Shown: in pieces, positions 1-9,000 of the stretch
How positions within the stretch are numbered: position 1 is the first letter of the stretch
Layout of the letters: every line of letters starts with the position of its first letter
NCBI GenBank assembly: GCA_028565635.1
Contig: JAOXYB010063779.1
Span: 1 to 10,431 of the forward strand
Length of the DNA stretch: 10,431 bases
Origin: Phoronis ovalis
Taxonomy: Eukaryota; Phoronida; Phoronidae
Reading direction: 5' to 3'
Notes under the pieces: model-generated
Told to the model about the DNA's origin: nothing
The model's database searches: none
What the model saw: the letters and a program-made list of their open reading frames with translations, nothing else
Position numbers and translations under genes: made by a program

Positions 1-630
1 CATGCCAAGGGACATGTTAACGTGTACATAGAAAGCGATATGGATTTCTCAGCTCTGACGAAACCGCTTAAGGTAAAAATCTAAACCTACCTACTGTGTA
101 CACATGTTTCAAATATTTTAGCTATAATAATAAGGTAAAAATCTCACAAACCTACCTAATGTTTCAAATATTTTAACTAATAATTGTTAGGTTTGGTATT
201 TTAGAAGACGGACATTGCTAGGATCGATGCGAATACATATCTGCGATTTACATGTGACAGTGATAATTACAGTGCGTATAATGTGAATACGGTATATCAT
301 ATACTTTAATAGTTTATTTCCTTCACTGAGACAATACAATTATCTGACACTTTCTAGATTCTTATGGTCTACAACAAAGCCGTTACCAAAGTAACTTTTC
401 ATGTGGCGCCAGCTGCAAGCAAAGATATTTTTATGGACGCTATTGCAAGGAAAGTGGAGGTGTGGGCTGGTAACGCGTGCCCAAAGAGAAGTCGAATTGC
501 CATTACACCATTTGAAGTAGTTGATATACCGCATCATGTTGTAAAACGAAGTTTAGAGCAAAGTCAGGGAAGGAATAGAAACAAAAGACGAATACATAAC
601 TGGGAATTACACTGGTTGGCTCGAAATTAA
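1..630 (+). CDS. 3' end (last three exons) of an unrecognised gene, 5'-partial
   Basis: Three exons join in phase 0: 1-72, 205-291 and 358-630, with the stop TAA at 628-630. Donors are AAG|GTAAAA after 72 and ACG|GTATAT after 291. Acceptors are TATTTTAG before 205 and TTTCTAG before 358. The frame is open from base 1, giving about 143 C-terminal residues; the first exon starts outside the window or is cut by its edge. The visible protein has little Cys (two residues), no transmembrane segment and no signal. It includes stretches such as DMDFSALTKPLK, ARIDANTYLRFTC and KVTFHVAP, and ends in a basic tail (RNRNKRRIHNWELHWLARN). The alternating hydrophobic pattern suggests beta structure; that is inference. 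I do not recognise the family. The gene converges tail-to-tail with the minus-strand receptor gene. Confidence rests on three phase-consistent splice junctions, not on homology. Confidence 0.7.
69..180 (+). repeat. Imperfect tandem duplication spanning a splice donor
   Basis: The stretch from 69 (TAAGGTAAAAATCT, then AACCTACCTA and ATGTTTCAAATATTTTA) recurs from 131 in the same order, offset by about 62 bases with small indels. The first copy contains the inferred donor of exon 1-72. The second carries the same donor-like AAGGTAAAA at 132-140, now deep in the intron. Both copies end in ATTTTA near TAATAA. Confidence 0.75.
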
Positions 631-850
631 TGTTTGTAGACGTTTATTGAATTATCTTTGTGTAAATAACGTCTTATCCACAGCAACAAGCTAGGTCTTT
701 ACATGCTACCGTATCCATACTCCAGTTTTTGTAATTAATGGAAACATTTAATGTTCACGGCAAAGTTTACAATCTCTATTCAAATATTATTTACCAACAG
801 AACATTTAAAAAGAGAGTAGATAACAAATACGGTAAATATACAGTGTTAA

Positions 851-892
851 AATAAATGAATATAATTAACAAATAGAAATATAATTAATAAA
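851..892 (+). terminator. Candidate polyadenylation signals for the plus-strand gene
   Basis: AATAAA occurs at 851-856 and again at 887-892, about 220-260 bases after the stop at 630. They are correctly oriented and placed for a 3' UTR, but the region is AT-rich, so chance occurrence is quite possible. Confidence 0.35.
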
Positions 893-2220
893 AAGCTGTC
901 ATGTGTAAGCGTTACAGCATGTGAATAATTACTTTACTTTATACTTTAATAGCATCGGTATTTTGAATTTAAAACAGGTCCAAATTCATTCAGATCTGTT
1001 ACAGTGAGATATTTACCGCTGTACCAGAGATCTTGTTATATCAACAGTACATGTTCTACATAAAATAACTACTGTGATATTTTATCATTATATAATAAAA
1101 TACATTCCTGACCATTAATTTGTGTCACTTCTTCTCCGTATTCTTTTCCCGGCCCCTTTCAACGTACATCAAGATACTACCAGACAGCAGATAACAGACA
1201 GCAGATATCTGCTAGAAAACGTCAAGTTAGCAGACATCAACAAAACAAAAACTGCAGTAGCTAAGGATTATTACAGTGAAATATTGTTAGATCTTTGAAG
1301 TGCAGAACAAACAATTTCAGATCATGTTAGCTAGTAGCGATGACATCATAGATATATTCTGGTGTTCATGCAATGTACGCTGGATTACCTCTGAAATACT
1401 GGCAGCTTGGCTATTGTTCTTTTTACCATTGTTATTAAAGTTTTTGAGTATGTAATTCTCCATAATGTTATATTTAAGATTACCCTATGATACTAGAACT
1501 TTCAATAGGTATTACTGATACGATGTTATCGTTTTCTGTTTAATTCTTGATTGACAAAAACTGAAGGTGTTTCGTACGTACTTAATTTGACAAAACTATA
1601 TAAAGGTCCAATATGTATTTTAAGAGTTACAATTTATGGATAGGAGTACGTTATGACAAATTTTCCGCGGCAAGTGAATTCTTAAATGTATTTTAAATAT
1701 TAATTTCAACTGTGTTTCTACGAAGTTATACCCTATTTTTTGCTTTCAATGATGTCCTTATATCAGAACGACCCTTTTTTAGTTGCGAGGACGGCGTTTT
1801 TGTTCAAAATAAATGCCTTATTCTGGGCTTTATCCGCGAGTTTTTTTAAAGATAGTTAATGCATAACATACCAATTTCTCTACGTGCTGAGTGATGCCAG
1901 CTGGAATCTTAATGACCTGACTAAGTTCCCTTTCCTTAATATTCAATATGGAAAAAGGAACCTGTTCCTTATATTCATTATTAGAATGCAGGTTGCCAAT
2001 TGCTTAGGTAATAATTGGTCAAGCAAAGAAGAGGTGCATATGGCATGTAACTATATTAACGTACATGTATATTGTATAGTAAATATTAATCATAAAACAT
2101 ATACAATCTTGTAGCTAATAATTCCCTTGACTGAAGCAGATACATGTATACTGAAATGACAAACTCTACTTATAACATGACATTTGTATAAAAAAAATTT
2201 AAGATATTTTACGTCAAATA

Positions 2221-2226
2221 TTTAAT
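2221..2226 (-). terminator. Candidate variant polyadenylation signal of the receptor gene
   Basis: On the minus strand this reads ATTAAA, about 150 bases after the stop codon at 2378-2380. An A/T-rich and then T/G-containing stretch follows. It is the only plausible signal I noticed close to the stop. No canonical AATAAA was seen nearby on this strand. Confidence 0.3.
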
Positions 2227-2377
2227 ATGAAATTAGAAACTTACTGCCTATGATTTATACTCATAACTAAAACTGATTTGCTGCACACTATGCCCAGTAT
2301 TGTTTTTTGAAGTGACAAAAACTGCTTGGACTTGGTTTCTCAAAGCAGCAGTGACAACTTCGGCAAAGAGTATTTGG

Positions 2378-3042
2378 TCATCCCTTAATTTCATCAGTCC
2401 TCTTTAATTTGCAAGCATCGATTACATCATAGATACCTTCCCCCTGAACATTCCGGTAATGCACACTAGTTTCTGAACATTCCGGTAATGCACACTGGGT
2501 TCTGAACATTCCGGTAATGCACACTGGGTTCTGAACATTCCGGTAGTTCACACTGGGTTCCCTTCCATCTTTTGCACAACCATTATCCCGGCTTAATCCT
2601 ACGTACAGTTTGTTTGCTTGGAGATAAGCTTCCGATTCCGGTGTAAATGCTTCATTGTCGTATCTTCTGTCTGCATGTGCTTGGTTCGATGCAGTAGTGG
2701 GTAAATTGATGTGGTATGTGTTCTGATGTCCAGTTATTCGTAAAGCTTTTTTGTACTTTCGGTTTTTTCTTCTCAGGTACAGAATTATGCCAAAAGTCAA
2801 AATGAATAGTAAAGCAAGGACAGGAAGAACGGTCCCAAGAACTGTTTTCAATAGTACTGTTTCATGCTGATCATTTGTACTGGACACTGTACGCGTTGCT
2901 TCTAGTGTAAATGAGGTGGTCGAAACTTGTATGCTAGTAGAATCTATGATATTATTTGGCAAAGTTTCTTCAGGTTCATCAGTTGTTACTGTTGGTATTC
3001 TTGCTGATGGAGAATCTAGTATAAAGGACATAGAAGCGTTCA
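2378..3042 (-). CDS. Last exon: Ser/Thr-rich stalk, transmembrane helix, Tyr-rich cytoplasmic tail, stop
   Basis: The exon encodes about 221 residues. The acceptor is ATCTATCCAG before 3042; a second phase-compatible AG giving a start at 3015 would remove nine residues. Residues 1-66 form a Ser/Thr-rich stalk (for example DSTSIQVSTTSFTLEATRT), probably O-glycosylated. Residues 67-90 are a hydrophobic helix (T-V-L-G to I-L-Y-L), followed by the stop-transfer cluster RRKNRKYKK at 91-99. The tail has tyrosines at 97, 110, 128, 140, 147, 167, 196 and 205 in contexts such as YDNEAF, YVGL, VNYRNV, VHYRNV and YDVI. VNYRNV and VHYRNV fit the ITIM-like consensus (I/V/L/S)xYxx(L/V/I). Part of the tail is encoded by a 29-bp tandem repeat. 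The tail has no catalytic domain, so any signalling would go through phosphotyrosine adaptors (inference). Confidence 0.8.
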
Positions 3043-6000
3043 CTGGATAGATCAATATGCAATTAATATATTTGATTTTGATTCTATTTTGCGTCACTTG
3101 GCGTACTATATAGATATAGTTACCCTTTTTTGTATTGCGTAAAAGTGGATGGTAATTGTTATGATATGTACATGAATCTATATGTTCACTGCTACATGCA
3201 AAGTGTGTGGTACATTATTAATGGAATATGCAGCTACATTCGGCTGTTTATCATCATTTGCTTTGTGTATTGACATTTAACTACACAAACAATGTTTATT
3301 ATATCTAACCTGTGCATTCCTGGCTTAGTTCTAGTACTAAGGCCCGTAGAGCTGGAATACGGGGAATGCCCTCTATTTCGCTGTAAATCACAACGTGCTG
3401 ATCTGGAAGTTGATTATCAAACAGCTCCATACCATAAACTACGTGTTTAGGTACATTAGAACGTACGTCGACCATGATAACACTTTGGGAGTCCAGATAT
3501 CCTTGGGGATAGTGATATCCAATTATATCTCCGGATTTCACAGATATTTGGTTGGAAACGGGAATGTCGTGGATCTGTTGACCTGTAATATAAAAAAATC
3601 CCTTAAATCTTTAGAATTCCGTTTCCATTATTATTTATATTTCTTGTCAAATATGCGTTGCTTTAACCTTGTTAAAGTTAGACTATTTTCATTGAATTGG
3701 TGGAGTTACCGCTGTGATGGGCCCGAAACCACTGTTACTGGGTATTATTGCAATTTACATCTTGTGACAAGATGTAGGCTTGCGCGAAAATACACAATTA
3801 AGCAATAAAGTAAAACCGAATATTGATAGTGTACAATGCTACACTACTCTTTGTGTTATAAAAAACAAATTGCAATCTATGTAGGGACAAAACAAATATG
3901 GATTGAAACTGGCAAAGAAAATTACCTAAGACAGTCGTATTTAAACGCGTCTTGGATATCAATTTCAAATGTTCATGGCCAATGGGCCTCCAAATATCAG
4001 CAAACACCGTGCCAGTGCGACCTGCTCTAAATTGCCAACCAATAAGGGTACCATCTGTTGCAATAGCATGGGCGGTATAAATGTTCAGCCAACTTCCAGG
4101 AGTAGTGAAATTGATATCTGTGTCTGTTTGACCGCCGACTGGTACTGCAAAATGGTTAGTTCAATCTTGTTGATATTATTATAACTGTGTGCTAGTTACC
4201 AATAAACGTAAGTTATAATGTAACAAATATCAATAAACGTAAGTTATAATGTAACAAATATTAATTAATTACAAACTAAAAACACTATACTGATACTAGG
4301 AAGAAGGTTATTAAAGCCTGCATTGAATAGAAATTTAATAGGAAACTAAATAATAGTTTTGTGAATAAAGTCAGTTATTACAGAATCAACAGCTGAAATA
4401 TTTGTTAAAACAGGAATACACAGATTTCTGTCGTTTTTTTAATGAAAATGGTGTTGTGTTTACTGTGTCATCCTTATTAATCATGTACATGCGTTTTTGA
4501 ATTAGCATCATTAGTGACCAGGAAACATACTTTTAGATGGATTCAATCTTTAATTGTTTTGATCGACGTGTGCTCATTTACGCAAACATGTATCGTTGTA
4601 TGCAAATGAATATATACATTGTGCAACTAGTTATAGTACTGTGTTAGACGCTTCTTTGGATGTAAACTAGCCGGTTTGTAGCCAAGTTTTTTTTAATTAT
4701 CATGTGATTCATTTAGATTTGAGCTAGCATATCAAAAAAGAAAATCCTAATACCTGAAAAAATCACAATAGCACGAAGCGCAGGTACACGTTGACGGACC
4801 AGACTAATACTTCTCTTATAGACAGGTGTACCTAAACCTAGCTGATCATCAAATAAGTGTAATGAAAACGAGTCATTGAGTTGAGAACGAGGGCAACAGT
4901 CTGGATTAAGAATGGAATCCTTAACACGTATGACAGTATTAGAGGAGGTAGACCCATAAGAGTAGTGATATCCAATAACGTCACCACGATGCACAGCAGC
5001 TATGCTGTTTGCTGGAATGAATTTTTTGTCCTCACCTAAGCAAATAGCGAAACAAAAAACGTGTATTAAAACCACAATCATAAAGCATCATGAGCAGATA
5101 CACAGAATACGTAACTTCAGACACAATCAAGTAGGTTTTAAGTTATAGAATTCTGACTACAGGCACAACACCTAAATTACATAAAATATATTTCTTAACT
5201 ATTATCATGATGGTTATAGTATAAGCCCTGATGGAGTAGAAGGCTTTATTGCCACGTGACAATAAAGCCATTTTAACGTGATGTTCATTACAGCTATAAA
5301 CAGGACTTTTACTGATGTGTTAATAATTTGAAAATGGCAGTTATTATCACTTTCGAGCCCTACACATAACTTCAAAGTAACTCGTTTTGCATTTCCTACC
5401 AATGTCATTTATTTGCATTTGGGTCTTGTGGATTTTAAATATCCATCCTTCAGTTGTTGGCCGCCATATATCAGCTATTACATTACCAATTCTTCCAGCA
5501 TTAATCTGCCATCCAATAAGCTGTCCATGAGATTGAATTGCTAGAGAAGGGAAAATACTCATCCAAGGTTCATCGGGAAGTACCATTGTATTCAAATAAG
5601 TCGGGCCTCCTACAACAGCTACAAAAGGACACTGCAGTAGGTATAAATTATGCAAACATTAATTTGTTGCGCCGTTTTAAAAAGAACAATGCATATATTT
5701 ATATATCATAGTATATTAGCTGCATTAAAGTTAACATTTGCATTTTGCTTGATTACTAGTACACAGGATCAATCGCACTCACTGATTACAGATTAATAAT
5801 TATTAATGAATAGTAATAACCAATCAGCAGAATCGAAGAACCACATTTTCGAGAAATCGGTAAACAGTGCACGTGACAGCGCATCATTACTAGAAATGGT
5901 TACGAAGTTTTTGAGCTATAAAATCACCTTTAAAATGAAAAGGACACACAATAGCACGTAAGGCTGGTATACGTAGGTGAGGTGTTAATTCTTGTGTGTG

Positions 6001-9000
6001 CTCAAATCCAACAGGAAGTGTACTGTCCCAGTAGTATAATCCTTTAATTTTCATATAACGACAACATCTATGACCAATTTGAGATACTAACAGTATTGAC
6101 TGTTGATTTTGTGAGTAGTGGTAACCAAGAAGATCTCCTGGTTTTACGTCAAAGTTGTCATTTACAACATGTCGACCTAAAGAAGGAAACCAAAATAATA
6201 AACATTTAACTAGATTCCAACGTAACCTTACACTGATATCTTACTTTTGATTTTAAACGACATAGTTATATATTCGTTGCTAATGGATAACAGTATAACA
6301 TTTAAATTTCATTTTCACAAAGATACCTTTTATCAAAAAGTTATAGTTAAATTAAAATATCTAATTAATGCATACTATTTAATGAAAGCGGATCTATTGC
6401 AAATAAGTAATTTAACATTTAAAAACGCGTATAAATCTCATTAAACCATTTGCGATCGCATGATCGAAGTATTTATAGTTTTCACTCACCACCTGAAGCA
6501 GCACTTAATAAGGTCTTGCTCACTAGTTTCCATTTAGTTCCAGTAGGTCTCCATACGTCGGCGTAAAAAGATCCTGCTCGAATCACATTAAATTCCCAAC
6601 CAGTTATTTTCCCATGTCTTGGAAACGCAGGCTCGTAATATATATTGGCTATGTTAGCTGGTACGTAAGAGTCTGGCACATCGGGTGACCCACCAAATAG
6701 TTCTAAACAAGCGGAAGGTAAATAATCGTAAGCTGATAATCAGAATTAATTGAACTCAAATTGAATTCATGAGCATTTAAAAACTGTAGAGGAGCTTTTC
6801 GGGGAAGATTTATTGAAAACTGAAAATCCTCGAGAATAGAAACATCTTTATTTCGAAGTATTTTATGGTAATTTCTAATTATTTGTGATAAGATAATACG
6901 TGCTATGCAGTTTTCGTACTCTTTTTAATTTTCGAACTTTCTTTTATATTTCCTTAGTTTTATATATATTTTGTAATTTAGTTACGTGCTAACTGAGATG
7001 TAGTAATTAAGTGGAAGCCCTTCCAAAAATGACACTTTCTTTTTTAACACATTTACTATTAAACAGTATTCTCACACACATCTTTTTGTTACGATAAATT
7101 GACAGGATTTGGCGGCAGGAACTGAATATCGGCCAATAAGTGAAAATCGTACGTACCTGAAACATAACGTCCGTATACGTCCACTTCACATAGCGTAAGA
7201 ATATCGGTTTCCGTGGGAACACTAAGTATGTTTATATAGAGAAAACGTCCATATACCACAGTCGTGCACTGGATTTCTAAAGATGCACCATTTTGCACGG
7301 GACCTAATATGAGCTTGCATCTCTGATACTCAGCCGAAGGATGCCACAATGTAAAGTTACTGACGTATATGTCAAAATCGTGAAGTCTCTCACCAACTAT
7401 CAAGAAATGATAAATCAAAATGATTAATATTTGTCATATACGGCTAGTACAATTTGAAATTGTATCTCACCAAAATCGGCAAAAATATATTTTTGAAACA
7501 GAAAATTAAAGATAGTGGTTTTAAATACCAAAAACTATATAATGCTGCATAGTAAAAGTCTTGTATTCTTAGGACTCATTTAGTAAGTGATAATAAAATT
7601 ATGTAAATCTTTTTTGTTATTAAATGAAAATAAACCGAAAACCGTTCGATACATAAAGTTCATGTCAGTTTTGAACAGTTTAACGAAAAGACAATACAGT
7701 AAAAAATTCCGAATGATTGCTAATTGGAAGACAATGAAAAATTACCGTTCCTCTAATGCTGACGCATGTTTGCAAGAAATGGACGCCTTATACTTCCAAA
7801 AATAAAACTCCAAGTTGAAATTTAACCAAATATTGCCTTTATACCAGGTGCCTTAAATGCCATCCCAGATTTTTGTTAAACTATTTGTTTTATATTAAAA
7901 AACATGATTCTTAATTCAACTTGTTAGAACTTTTTCAATTTTTCTGACACTCTTATTTCCAGAAGCACGTCAATTGGTAGGAGTTCATTTTGGCCAAGCT
8001 TCGGCTTGGAATGATCAGAGTGCGGACACATTTTTTGTACTATTTGATATTTGATATAAAATGGCCCCTTACTGATTACATAATCATGTAATCGATGAGA
8101 ACTAACTGTTCTTATTTTGTCAGCAGATTCAAAGACAATGTATTCTCACCATAATTGATGAAATGAATAATTTGACAGCTAGGCTACATACTAGGATTTC
8201 TGTTGGTGATTTTGGCACCATGCACTGCATACACAGCCTGTAAGTCAACCCTCCACCACGGACTGTTTTCAATGTTGGTCTGAGTACATGATCCATCAGA
8301 ATAGTCTGAACTATCATTGCCATCTACTGCATTGGAAGCGTTTCCCAGTGGATTTCTTTCACTTGACTGAATGGCTGGTTTGCGTAAAGCAATATTTGCT
8401 GTAAAACATTTGCATGGATATCCCCCTGATCTGTTTTTGAGTTTAGAGTTTTCAGAATAAAACAGTGGCGCAACAACCAAGTCTTTAATTTGATTATTTT
8501 AACCCCCGTTAGGTGTTGGTGTCGTTGGCACACACAACCTCATTTTATAATAATAATATTCCTATCACGCAAAAGTGGCTCTAATTCTTAGATACATATT
8601 TACAAGTAAATATCTCCATGTCGTATATATTTTTTGTTGTGGCTTACTCATAAAGTAAGTAGGTACAATTGTATCACAGCTATCATTGCATTGGCAGTAA
8701 ATAAGTTTAAAAAATACATAGTTAAAACGAGTATGAATAATCTATATGGATCAACCAGTATTGCCTGATTTCCTGTTGATAAAGAGTATAAAATGCCGCC
8801 ATTTCAAACGTATGTTTATAATGTTATGTGCATACTATAAAAAACAAGAATTAAAAGAACTGAAAATAGCGTACTTAATTGACAGTCATCTCCATAGTAT
8901 CCGGAAGCACATCCATCTGTACAGTTGCCATGCATTTCATTACAAGGGTCTCCTGTTAGGCAATGACATTCCATTATACAGTTAGCGCCATACCTCCCTA

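Larger units (their letters stand above)
631..2377. other. Convergent intergenic region, no gene seen
   Basis: This AT-rich stretch lies between the 3' ends of the plus-strand and minus-strand genes and should include both 3' UTRs. The longest open frame (1884-2114, plus) has random-looking composition and no recognisable motif. A 13-base direct repeat (CAGACAGCAGATA at 1181-1193 and 1195-1207) runs into a perfect 14-base palindrome, AGCAGATATCTGCT, at 1200-1213. No RNA gene or transposase fragment was recognised. Confidence 0.6.

Noticed and set aside
1884-2114. Plus-strand open frame of 76 codons in the intergenic region
   Set aside because: Random-looking composition in AT-rich DNA, no splice context and no recognisable motif.
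2444-2559. CRISPR-like array
   Set aside because: The 29-base units directly abut without spacers and lie in a eukaryotic coding exon, so this is a coding minisatellite.
3395-3808. Plus-strand open frame of 137 codons
   Set aside because: It is the antisense shadow of the module 3 B exon plus intron; the minus frame carries the conserved module landmarks.
4713-5081. Reading the module 2 B exon as a separate small secreted protein starting at 5081
   Set aside because: The hydrophobic start looks like a signal peptide, but a good acceptor at 5036-5037 in the right phase and alignment with the other two B exons show it is intron sequence.
7587-7805. Plus-strand open frame of 72 codons inside the lectin-domain intron
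   Set aside because: Lys- and Asn-rich composition as expected from AT-rich sequence. It has no family signal and no repeat boundaries.
7994-8009. CCAAGC-TTCG-GCTTGG hairpin with a TTCG loop
   Set aside because: Stable-looking on the plus strand, but the receptor RNA is minus-sense and would carry a CGAA loop; no RNA gene context was seen, so it is probably chance.
8596-8660. Two short AT-rich inverted repeats (ATATTTAC/GTAAATAT and CTTACT/AGTAAG)
   Set aside because: Arms of 6-8 bases are expected by chance in AT-rich DNA of this length.
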